Below, piece by piece: positions 6,899 through 13,198 of a stretch of DNA of 13,414 nt. Numbering within the stretch: position 1 is the first letter of the stretch; each line of letters begins with the position of its first letter. The translations under genes and the position numbers were made by a program. The DNA comes from Parachlamydiales bacterium (GTDB lineage: Bacteria > Chlamydiota > Chlamydiia > Chlamydiales > SM23-39). The stretch spans positions 1 to 13,414 of the forward strand of contig PLXF01000112.1 of assembly GCA_003151315.1 (NCBI GenBank). The letters run 5' to 3'. A model generated the notes under the pieces. It did no database searches. It saw nothing but the letters and a program-made list of their open reading frames with translations, and was not told where the DNA came from.

Positions 6899-9479
6899 CT
6901 TCACAGTCCATATTTGAATTTTTTTTAGTTTTAGATCGGGGTCTGATGACAACCCCTTCATTAACATCCCAGGAGAGATCAGCACTCGAATTGCCGTCAG
7001 CAAATACGACACCGCCCGTTTCTACAGTTGCAACAGCACAATATCCCTGAACATATCCAGCTAACCACTCAGGGCGCTGAGAGCAGGCGTTTGAAACTGA
7101 CCAATGCGGTAGGCGAACAAGGTTTTCATGGATCGCACGGGCAACATCCACACGTTTGTCATCCTGATAAATAGTAAAGGCTTGTCCATGTAAAGGCGTA
7201 ATTTGTATACCTCCTCGATCAATCCTATCCATTTTTTTAATGAGAAGAAGCGAGGCAGAAGGTATGTCATTCCACCGTGTTGTAATGCTTTCATTTTCTG
7301 CGTCATCCAGAGTCGAATCAGCTTCAATACGCGAGATAGACTCTGCAATTGCCTTCATCTCAGATCTTCGTTTTTGGATTTCGCCAAAAAGCTCGTGCCA
7401 AGGAAGAGGCTCTGATCTATCCACCGCACTTGAATATGTTCTTTCGAGCATCGGACGGATATCATGGGGCAGGGTTACCCCAATACGTTGAGACCAGACT
7501 TGATGTGAACGAAGAAGGACATAGGGTGCATACACCCGCGAACTTTTCCCAAATGCCTTTTTCAACTCTTGCGATGTTGCAAGCCTATCCAAATTTGGGA
7601 CTACAATCCATGTCTCTGGATGTGTCGTACAACGACACCTATTGGATCTTTCGTGTCTCCATAATCGTCCCATTCGTTGAAATAACATGTCTGTCGGAGC
7701 CAGATCCGTGACGAGAAAATCAGCGTCAATATCGACGCTTTGCTCAACAATTTGAGTTGAAACAAGAACACAACCGCAAGGCCGTTTCTCAGTTGATTTG
7801 CCTAGAATCTCAATCCATTTTTCTTCTAGTTGCTCGCGGCGCCAATATGGAAATCGACTGTGAAGTAAGCCAATTTCAGGGTCGCTATCGCCTTGAATTG
7901 TCTTCAGTTCTCTCCAGGATTCCTGGGCCTCTGCTACGGTATTCCGAATCCAAAGAACGCAAGCGCCCCCTCTTGCTCGATCCAAGCATTCCGCAGCTAA
8001 TTGAGGGGCAGATCGCGTTACACATCTAACGGCAATATCCTTAGGTTTGGGCGCCTCAACTGCTGACTCAATCATTGTCCCATTGCCATTACACCCAGAG
8101 AGAAGAGGATAGGCGGTCGAAAGTCGAGCAGGGTCGCCTCCCGCAATAGAGAGAAGTTCTCTCCTTCGTGATTCAGTCAAAGTAGCCGATAAGACCAGGA
8201 CAGTGCACCCCAGCTCCAATAAACGTTTAATCAGTACATCAATCAGCGTTCCGGTATAGAGATCGTAGGAGTGTACCTCGTCAAGGATGATAACCTTCCC
8301 AGCTAGCCCAAACTGTCTCACAAAGAAATGCTTTGTCCTGACAATTCCTAGAAGAGTTTGGTCGATTGTCCCTACTCCATACTGGGCTAGAAGAGCTCGA
8401 CGAGATGGCGCAAACCAGTGATAGCCGTGGTTGCTAGGACCCAAGGCAATGTCGTCATTTTTTAACCAAGAATTGGCGTGTACCAAACGAATGTTATAGG
8501 GTGAGTTGGAGTGACAATTCAGAAGGAATTTCTCAACTCGCTGATAGATGCGGTTACTCGTCGTCTGTGTCGGGAGGCCAAAATAGATCCCATGATGATA
8601 TCCCTTTTCAATTAACTGGTAGGCGGCGACCAGCGCAGCTTCCGTTTTACCGCACCCCATAGGTCCTTCGATAAGATAAAGACCGGGATTATTGACTACA
8701 TCAATAACAACCTTTTGCAATGGACAGGGCGTCAAAGAGCTCCCGTTCTTTCGATGAAACAGTTCCTCGAAACTCAACCCCGTTGCTGGTGATTTGTGAG
8801 ACCATCCGATGCAGCGTAAACAAGCCTCAGCTCGTTCTTGAAAGAGAGACAACGGTTGATCATTCTGACCCATTCCGATCAACGGGAAATATTTTTCATT
8901 TGATCCTAGCCAATCCGCCACGGAAATAAGGCCAGCAACAAACCAACGAATGTGCTCGGGTGGCGCTGGCATTTCCAGGCCAGACAACGATCCAAGGACA
9001 ACCTCTAGTTTTTTAGCTAGTTCATCTCTAAATGCCGCAAAACGAGCTTTTTCGCATTCTACGACAGGTGGTATTGGGGATGAGCTTCGGGAAAGTAGTC
9101 GCCCATGATGCGCTCCCACCGCTACCGACCAGGCGAGATCGACTTGACGGGTTTGCAAATAAATTTGTGTTACCTTGTCATGGCGCGCTTCAGAGTGAAC
9201 CCACCCTCTAGAGACGGCGTCGATACCTTTATTCTTTAGCCAGGCATCACATTTAGCTTGGAATCCTGGAGTAATCTTCCCCACGTCGTGAAGAGCTGCA
9301 AGAACGGGAGTGCAATTGGGGATCATACCCCGCAAGCGGGTAGGCATCCGATCGATCAAAGCTTGAGCAACAGCTCCTACCGCCAAACAGTGATCGTAAA
9401 CGCTTAGAGCAGGACATCCGTCTGAATCTGTCTTAGCCCAGAAGTCATTAAGGCAAAAATCGTCTATCTCATCTTCCAT
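6882..9479 (-). CDS. cas3: Cas3, HD nuclease and DExH helicase of type I-E CRISPR
   Basis: This 865-residue protein is Cas3, the single-strand DNA nuclease-helicase recruited by Cascade to a matching target. The N-terminal HD nuclease shows YDHCLAVG (H30), ALHDVGK (H64-D65), H95 and GAHHGR (H124-H125), with D189 a further candidate metal ligand. The helicase follows: Walker A EGPMGCGKTE (271-280), DEVH (400-403), SAT (431-433), STQIVEQSVDID (574-585) and QRMGRLWRH (601-609). A C-terminal domain completes a normal family length, and no catalytic residue is visibly missing. It is the first gene of the minus-strand cas operon, with the ATG at 9479 after an AT-rich gap, and it overlaps cas8e by 17 bp. 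Confidence 0.97.
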   Translation of the reverse strand: MEDEIDDFCLNDFWAKTDSDGCPALSVYDHCLAVGAVAQALIDRMPTRLRGMIPNCTPVLAALHDVGKITPGFQAKCDAWLKNKGIDAVSRGWVHSEARHDKVTQIYLQTRQVDLAWSVAVGAHHGRLLSRSSSPIPPVVECEKARFAAFRDELAKKLEVVLGSLSGLEMPAPPEHIRWFVAGLISVADWLGSNEKYFPLIGMGQNDQPLSLFQERAEACLRCIGWSHKSPATGLSFEELFHRKNGSSLTPCPLQKVVIDVVNNPGLYLIEGPMGCGKTEAALVAAYQLIEKGYHHGIYFGLPTQTTSNRIYQRVEKFLLNCHSNSPYNIRLVHANSWLKNDDIALGPSNHGYHWFAPSRRALLAQYGVGTIDQTLLGIVRTKHFFVRQFGLAGKVIILDEVHSYDLYTGTLIDVLIKRLLELGCTVLVLSATLTESRRRELLSIAGGDPARLSTAYPLLSGCNGNGTMIESAVEAPKPKDIAVRCVTRSAPQLAAECLDRARGGACVLWIRNTVAEAQESWRELKTIQGDSDPEIGLLHSRFPYWRREQLEEKWIEILGKSTEKRPCGCVLVSTQIVEQSVDIDADFLVTDLAPTDMLFQRMGRLWRHERSNRCRCTTHPETWIVVPNLDRLATSQELKKAFGKSSRVYAPYVLLRSHQVWSQRIGVTLPHDIRPMLERTYSSAVDRSEPLPWHELFGEIQKRRSEMKAIAESISRIEADSTLDDAENESITTRWNDIPSASLLLIKKMDRIDRGGIQITPLHGQAFTIYQDDKRVDVARAIHENLVRLPHWSVSNACSQRPEWLAGYVQGYCAVATVETGGVVFADGNSSADLSWDVNEGVVIRPRSKTKKNSNMDCEDEPCE

Positions 9480-9628
9480 ATCTCAACCCATCGAACGAAT
9501 AAAATATAAGATGGTAACTGGGTATGAAATTTCAGCTCAATGCAAACAAATTAATATACTATTTTAAATAAAAAATATTAATTAAAAAGAAATTTTTAAT
9601 TATAAAAGTTCATCGTCTAAAATCACCA
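9480..9628 (-). promoter_or_regulatory. AT-rich gap between cas3 and array 3; probable cas operon promoter region
   Basis: These 149 bp hold no credible gene and are strikingly AT-rich, especially 9541-9605. They form the only non-coding space upstream of the cas3 start and so should hold the cas promoter on minus. Weak candidates are a -10 TATTTT (minus, 9506-9501) with TTTCAT (9529-9524) 17 bp upstream. The composition would also suit silencing by an H-NS-like protein. On minus the gap is also the trailer of array 3, so array RNA could read through into cas3. Confidence 0.35.
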
Positions 9629-10143
9629 AGATCATCCCCGCTTGCGCGGGGAAATTGCAACGCCGGTCGATCTGCCAGACAATCAGGGAGGAACATCCCC
9701 AGACAGTGGGGAAACCGGATTAACTTGAAAGCCACAAAACTTCTCCCAAGGACCATCCCCGCCTTGCGCAGGGACAAATTCGTTACGCCCGCTACCCCTA
9801 ACATTTCGTTTGGATCATCCCCACACATGCGGGGAAAATTCCTTTTTAAACCAGTGAGCCGGACCTTCGGGAGGACCATCCCCACTTACGTGGGGAACCA
9901 TCATCACATGTACCTTGACCATAAATCTCCTGAGGATCATCCCCACTTGCGTTGGATAACCGTCGTACCCAAAGGCAAAAAAACATCAGGACCCGGACCA
10001 TCCCTACACTGGTAAGGAAAACTGCGAACGAGACAAGAAATTCACATGAATGGTTGGACCATCCCCATTCAGATGGGGAAAACAAAACTCAGTCGCATCC
10101 ACGAACAAACCAAAAAGATCATTCCCTGCATATAGGGAGTAGA
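9629..10143 (-). CRISPR. Array 3: nine type I-E repeats upstream of cas3
   Basis: Nine units start at 9629, 9690, 9750, 9812, 9873, 9934, 9995, 10056 and 10116, with a 60-62 bp period and eight spacers. The 9629 unit (CCCCGCttgcGCGGGG core) is the most canonical I-E hairpin of the window. Others change both stem arms together, as in CCCCAC/GTGGGG (9873) and CCCCAT/ATGGGG (10056). Period changes partly follow stem-loop length: the 9690 unit has a 15-nt stem-loop and the 9750 unit a 17-nt one. By repeat homology the crRNA strand is minus, so a leader would be on the right, at about 10144-10330. The right-end unit (10116) is the most diverged and resembles the right-end unit of array 2. Confidence 0.95.
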
Positions 10144-10330
10144 TATTTAATGTGAGCACTCAAGATACGGTCAGACCATGATAACTCACCTGCGCCAATT
10201 TTCCGCAATTTTTCCGCAAATGATCCGAACCCACTCGAATATATCGGAATCCACCAGAACCACAGCTTAATCCCCTTGCCTATGAAAATGCTGTTCTGGT
10301 TTAATCTCTGTCGTTCAGAGTAATACTTAG
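10144..10330. other. Non-coding stretch between array 3 and tRNA fragment; possible array leader
   Basis: No credible gene is seen here. By orientation this is where the leader and promoter of array 3 should lie (reading minus), but it lacks the strong AT-richness common in leaders and shows no convincing promoter. It holds a tandem direct repeat TTTTCCGCAA (10199-10208) / TTTTTCCGCAA (10209-10219). It also holds an 8-bp inverted repeat, ACCAGAAC (10253-10260) and GTTCTGGT (10293-10300), with a 32-nt gap. Such short repeats next to a tRNA-derived site can be recombinase arm sites, but that is inference. Confidence 0.4.
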
Positions 10331-10331
10331 A

Positions 10332-10379
10332 ATGGGACTCATAACCCGTCGGTCCCTGGTTCAAGTCCAGGTTGCCCCA
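10332..10379 (+). pseudogene. 3' part of a tRNA gene with CAU anticodon (tRNA-Met or tRNA-Ile2); probable att site
   Basis: The sequence contains an anticodon loop CTCATAA (10338-10344), a perfect T-arm CCTGG-TTCAAGT-CCAGG (10355-10371), the 3' acceptor strand TTGCCCC and discriminator A (10372-10379). The matching 5' acceptor strand GGGGCAA and a D-arm are absent upstream, so only the 3' part exists. The anticodon stem is imperfect: 10332-10336 can pair with 10345-10349 only if the loop is 8 nt. A 3' tRNA piece is the usual scar of a tyrosine-recombinase element at the far end from the intact tRNA. If so, the element lies to the left, on the side of the CRISPR-Cas locus, and the intact tRNA lies outside the window. 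CAU alone does not separate Met from lysidine-modified Ile2. Confidence 0.75.
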
Positions 10380-10451
10380 TACTTTTTAATCGTAGAAACC
10401 GAGAATTCGTGCCTGCCTGCTTACCTGGCGATTTTCTAAAGAGGTTTTTGT

Positions 10452-10706
10452 TTGGAAAAGAGATTAGATGAAGTACCTCCACCATGGGTTGAATCTCCAG
10501 GATATCCTCCTGCTGATATTTTTTGGCGCCAATCAGGTCAATATTGGTTTGCTTATGTTTGGGAACCTTTCTGGAACACATTGAATGTAGATGAAAAGGA
10601 AGATTATTTAAAACGTTGGAATGTCCCTGATGTTTGGCGAATGTATTCCATTCAGATCAATTCTGAATTCGCTAAATGGCTAGAATCTACTGATAATGAA
10701 AGTTAA
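10452..10706 (+). CDS. Unknown small Trp-rich protein
   Basis: An 84-residue ORF starts at TTG 10452 with AAAGAGG (10438-10444) at good spacing upstream; no ATG start is better placed. I do not recognise a family. It has eight tryptophans (residues 12, 25, 32, 37, 41, 56, 62, 76), many Tyr and Phe residues, a Pro-rich N-terminus (PPPW, YPP) and an acidic tail. There is no signal peptide or membrane segment, so it is probably a compact soluble protein. It stands alone, 73 bp right of the tRNA fragment, and may be either island cargo or the first gene outside it. The strong ribosome site and protein-like composition favour a real gene. Confidence 0.6.
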   Translation: MEKRLDEVPPPWVESPGYPPADIFWRQSGQYWFAYVWEPFWNTLNVDEKEDYLKRWNVPDVWRMYSIQINSEFAKWLESTDNES

Positions 10707-10806
10707 TCGAACATGCTACAATAAGAAGCTATTTCTTGCATAAACCCTGTTTGATCAGAAATGACTGAAGTGGTACGTAGCCCGATTCATTATCGTTTCT
10801 ACTTTT

Positions 10807-11394
10807 CTAAATGCGTTTTGCAATAAAATTCAGCCAACTCTTGTCTGGGCTGGGAGCTACTGTGCTACGAGTATCGGCGCTCTTCCAAATCTCTAGGGGA
10901 ACGAATAATTTTTTGAGATAAGGCTCAATACTAGCCTCATCCATGTCAAAAAAGATCCTATCTTCAGTCTGTCTCATAGAAGTTCCATATTTGAAAGAAG
11001 CGTATAAAATTCCTGAGGGAAGAAGAGCTCTGTGAAAACGTTCAATCACTTCCTTTAAATCCTCGTAGGGCACATGCAATAGAGATGCGTTAGCCCAAAC
11101 TGCATCAAATTCGCTAGAAAAATTCATATCCTGAAACAGCATATGTAATGCCTCTTTTCCTAGATAATTTGAGGTCAATTTCGCCATCTCTAAAGAACCG
11201 TCAAAAGGCACTACCTCGTATCCATTGTTCAGGAAAAATCGAGAATCTCGACCGACACCACATCCCGCGTCTAAAATCCGTCCCTGTTTGGGAACGTGCT
11301 TTAGAAATTTCTCGTAGAGGTCCTGCACATTGGCATTAATGGTTCTATCATGAAAATCCTGTGAATTGTTGTCGTAATAACTAATTGAGTTCAT
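10807..11394 (-). CDS. Class I SAM-dependent methyltransferase
   Basis: This 195-residue protein begins at the ATG at 11394 (MNSISYYDNN), with AAGGG about 5 nt upstream. The frame stays open to 11538, but that extension is unlike family N-termini. Motif I is ILDAGCGVGRD (40-50), the SAM-binding GxGxG loop. D65 follows strand beta 2 (motif II), FDAVWANASLLHVP (96-109) is the motif IV region, and LLPSGILYASFKYG (124-137) is the usual post-motif III strand. The style matches small methyltransferases often annotated as TehB-like or ubiquinone-type, but nothing here fixes the substrate. It is monocistronic, converging with the Trp-rich ORF and about 250 bp downstream of the XRE gene on the same strand. 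Confidence 0.88.
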   Translation of the reverse strand: MNSISYYDNNSQDFHDRTINANVQDLYEKFLKHVPKQGRILDAGCGVGRDSRFFLNNGYEVVPFDGSLEMAKLTSNYLGKEALHMLFQDMNFSSEFDAVWANASLLHVPYEDLKEVIERFHRALLPSGILYASFKYGTSMRQTEDRIFFDMDEASIEPYLKKLFVPLEIWKSADTRSTVAPSPDKSWLNFIAKRI

Positions 11395-11567
11395 TTTTTC
11401 CCTTCGTAATGTCCCAAGAACTTTATCAAAAGCCGCTCGTTTAGTCCAGATCAAGTTTGACTGTAAATGCAATGAAATGGGGTTTTTAGTCCATGGCAGG
11501 TAGTGGCATAGCGAGGACCTATTTAACTCAAACGACAACGGCTTTTCTTCATTTCACCATTTGTCTT

Positions 11568-11605
11568 ATGAGAGCTTCTCTTATATGAGAAGAAAAAACT
11601 CTCAT
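11568..11605. repeat. Nested hairpin
   Basis: The outer arms are ATGAGAG (11568-11574) and CTCTCAT (11599-11605). The inner arms are CTTCTC (11575-11580) and GAGAAG (11587-11592), with the loop TTATAT, and a run of six A lies between the inner and outer 3' arms. It sits 39 bp past the XRE stop, on the path toward the methyltransferase. No U-run follows on minus, so it is not a standard intrinsic terminator; it might be an RNA-stability or attenuation element. Confidence 0.45.
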
Positions 11606-11643
11606 ATTTGATGCTTGACTCGCTTAAATATAAGCAGTTCTTC

Positions 11644-11979
11644 TCAAGAAGATCCCCATTTTTTTGCCTCGTGCTTAAGGATAAGTCCTTCCAAAACGGC
11701 TTTGACAATTTTCTTTTCGTCGGGACTGAATTGATTCATCTTTTCGAATTGCAGACGAAGATCATCAGCAGGATCTCTTTCATGGGTATCAAAGATTAGA
11801 AGATCGGCGCTTACACCTAGGGCGATCGCCAATTTCTTGATGACGTCCAATGTTGGTTGAGATTTTCCGCTCTCATAGCGCTGAATCTGCACTACACTCA
11901 TCCGGATTTTTTCTGCCAATCCTTGCTGAGTCATGTTCTTTTCTCTACGAAGAGCTAATAAACGTTTGGGAAATTCCAT
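11644..11979 (-). CDS. XRE-family helix-turn-helix transcriptional regulator
   Basis: This 111-residue protein starts at ATG 11979 (MEFPKRLLALRREKNMT); a GTG at 11985 would add two residues, and neither has a clear ribosome site. Residues 2-60 form a Cro/CI-type HTH: RLLALRREKNMTQQGLAEK is helix 1-2, IRMSVVQIQRYESGKSQPT covers the recognition helix and the typical RYExGxxxP turn, then LAIALGVSADLLIFD. The C-terminal half (EKKIVKAVLEGLILKHEAKKW) is a helical tail, a form common in proteobacterial chromosomes and islands. It diverges from the small ORF at 12110. The intergenic inverted repeat at 12053-12072 is a plausible operator, suggesting autoregulation and control of that ORF (inference). 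Confidence 0.9.
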   Translation of the reverse strand: MEFPKRLLALRREKNMTQQGLAEKIRMSVVQIQRYESGKSQPTLDVIKKLAIALGVSADLLIFDTHERDPADDLRLQFEKMNQFSPDEKKIVKAVLEGLILKHEAKKWGSS

Positions 11980-12052
11980 ATTCACTAAATGAGGGGCTAG
12001 AAAACTGAGCAGTATATCCTATAACACAAAACCATTGGCTCTAAAAGATCTT

Positions 12053-12072
12053 ATATGACATAATGTGCATAT
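12053..12072. promoter_or_regulatory. Imperfect inverted repeat between the divergent XRE and small ORF; candidate operator
   Basis: The arms ATATGACAT (12053-12061) and ATGTGCATAT (12063-12072) are reverse complements except for one extra base, separated by a single A. It lies 38 bp before the ORF at 12110 and 74 bp before the XRE start, where a repressor site would control either gene. Function is inferred from position and symmetry only. Confidence 0.35.
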
Positions 12073-12109
12073 CATTTTCTTTGCTATTTGAAGAGGTTGT
12101 ACATCACTT

Positions 12110-12364
12110 ATGATCGAATCCATCAGCCTGATCCAGACCATTATTTTACTTGATGAAAGAGAAGTTGTGAAGAATCAGCCAACTTTCAAAAGCCCAAAGC
12201 TCGAGTATTTCGAGCGCACAGAAAAAAATCTGGCGCAAGCCAATGAATTAGCTCGTCAAATTTTAGAACGAGAGCTTCATACCCTTCAGTCTCATCCCAA
12301 CGAAATGAATGAGAAAAATGAAGTCGCTAAAGAATTTATAGGAAGGGCCCTAAAGAAAAGTTGA
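12110..12364 (+). CDS. Unknown small charged helical protein
   Basis: This 84-residue ORF has an ATG at 12110 with AAGAGGT 12 nt upstream. No family is recognised. The N-terminus (ISLIQTIILLDERE) is hydrophobic but too short and interrupted for a membrane helix. From about residue 30 it is strongly charged and probably helical (YFERTEKNLAQANELARQIL, then ERELHTLQ and EKNEVAKEFIGRALKK). It is divergent from the XRE regulator, with the inverted repeat between them. A regulator-controlled partner gene, such as a small phage or island protein, is possible but unproved. A short hairpin CTCTT-ATAG-AAGAG (12368-12381) follows the stop without a U-run. Confidence 0.5.
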   Translation: MIESISLIQTIILLDEREVVKNQPTFKSPKLEYFERTEKNLAQANELARQILERELHTLQSHPNEMNEKNEVAKEFIGRALKKS

Positions 12365-12440
12365 TCCCTCTTATAGAAGAGACACATGCAGAAGCTTTGA
12401 AGATTAACCAATAGAGAACCGTTCGCTGGTAAAATACAAG

Positions 12441-12471
12441 CTTCTCATTGATTCAGCCTGCGGATGAGAAG
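12441..12471. repeat. Inverted repeat, 8-bp arms
   Basis: CTTCTCAT (12441-12448) and ATGAGAAG (12464-12471) are perfect reverse complements with a 15-nt gap. It lies between the small ORF and the unrecognised ORF at 12504 and has no U-run, so it is not an obvious terminator. The word ATGAGAAG also occurs in the nested hairpin at 11585-11592. Confidence 0.35.
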
Positions 12472-12503
12472 AGTTTCCGCGACGTCTCTCAATTTTAAGT
12501 AAG

Positions 12504-12773
12504 TTGGCAGCCAAATATTGCTGCGAAATGGCCAATATTTCAGTTGCTGCTTTGCTGCAAGCTGGAAGAGCAGATGCTGTGATTATCGGACTTAGTCCTA
12601 AAAATTTTGCTATACAAAACCGTAGTTTGGCAGAGCTTCCCTTATTAGAAGCACAAGATTTGCAAGAAATCGGTACATGGCTTTGCCATTTCCGTGGGGA
12701 TGTCTATGATGAAGAGAGGGACGAACATGGGTCTCACTCTAAGGTTATGAAATATAATCTTAATTCTCACTAA
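12504..12773 (+). CDS. Unrecognised ORF, possibly a gene remnant
   Basis: The open frame reads 89 residues from TTG 12504; an internal ATG lies at 12528, and neither start has a good ribosome site. The frame is open back to a stop at 12465, with no better start. I recognise no domain. The middle is fairly hydrophobic (ISVAALLQ, AVIIGLSP), and the end is acidic and His-containing (VYDEERDEHGSHSK). It stops 14 bp before the truncated copper-ATPase sequence begins, so it may be part of the sequence that replaced or interrupted that gene. It could equally be a real small gene or non-coding. Confidence 0.3.
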   Translation: MAAKYCCEMANISVAALLQAGRADAVIIGLSPKNFAIQNRSLAELPLLEAQDLQEIGTWLCHFRGDVYDEERDEHGSHSKVMKYNLNSH

Positions 12774-12787
12774 CCATTATTACTCTT

Positions 12788-13126
12788 GGGATCAATGACG
12801 CTCCAGCACTAGCCCAAGCCAATGTTGGAATTGCCATGGGAACAGGAACTGACATTGCAATGGAAAGCGCTGGAATCACACTTGTCAAAGGAGATCTACG
12901 AGGGATTGCTCGAGCCAAGCGGCTAAGTCACTATACTCTCCGTAACATCAAGCAAAACCTCTGGTTCGCATTTCTCTATAACGTTTTGGGAGTGCCCATT
13001 GCTGCCGGGATTTTTTATCCAGTATTTGGGCTTCTCTTAAGTCCTATTATTGCAAGTAGCGCTATGGCATTTAGTTCGGTATCAGTTATCGCCAATTCGC
13101 TTAGGCTAAAGAATATAAAAATATAA
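12788..13126 (+). pseudogene. copA: 5'-truncated copper P-type ATPase (CopA C-terminal remnant)
   Basis: The frame opens abruptly at GINDAPAL, the second half of the hinge motif (GDGINDAPAL). The preceding bases do not encode the GD or anything like the rest of the P domain. The 112 residues that remain are highly conserved: IAMGTGTDIAMESAGITLVK, then the last two helices with YN (64-65) and MAFSS (93-97), the membrane copper-ligand motifs of Cu(I) P1B-1 ATPases, and the NSLRLKN end. No start codon would give a functional pump, since the actuator, ATP-binding, phosphorylation and six membrane segments are gone. The intact reading of the remainder suggests a recent deletion or rearrangement at about 12785. 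Confidence 0.9.
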
Positions 13127-13198
13127 ACCTCCTTTTTCCTGGCAGTTTAAAGTTTATTCCTCTATGTGAAGAGTAAGGTAAATAAAGGAGGATATTCC

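Noticed and set aside
6899..7012. N-terminal extension of Cas8e to 7012
   Set aside because: It overlaps cas3 coding sequence in another frame; family N-termini begin at MNLVNDPWIPV.
7203..8029. Plus-strand frames opposite cas3
   Set aside because: All lie within the strongly supported cas3 gene; shadows with no family features.
9361..9372. Partial match of the array 1 spacer (GCCTGAGCAAAC) to cas3
   Set aside because: Only about 10 of 12 bases over a short run inside a coding region; expected by chance, and no wider pairing seen.
9610..10155. Open frames across array 3
   Set aside because: Same repeat artefact (recurring GMV, SGDDP and DHPH words); no ribosome sites and no protein-like composition.
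10339..10581. Minus-strand 80-residue frame ending GLEPGTDGL
   Set aside because: This ending is the well-known false translation of the reverse strand of tRNA genes; it supports the tRNA fragment instead.
11395..11538. Longer methyltransferase start at 11538
   Set aside because: The added 48 residues look unlike the family, and the ATG at 11394 has its own AAGGG ribosome site.
11523..11708. Minus-strand 61-residue frame past the XRE gene
   Set aside because: Overlaps the XRE 3' end in another frame, with no ribosome site; low-complexity, hairpin-derived sequence.
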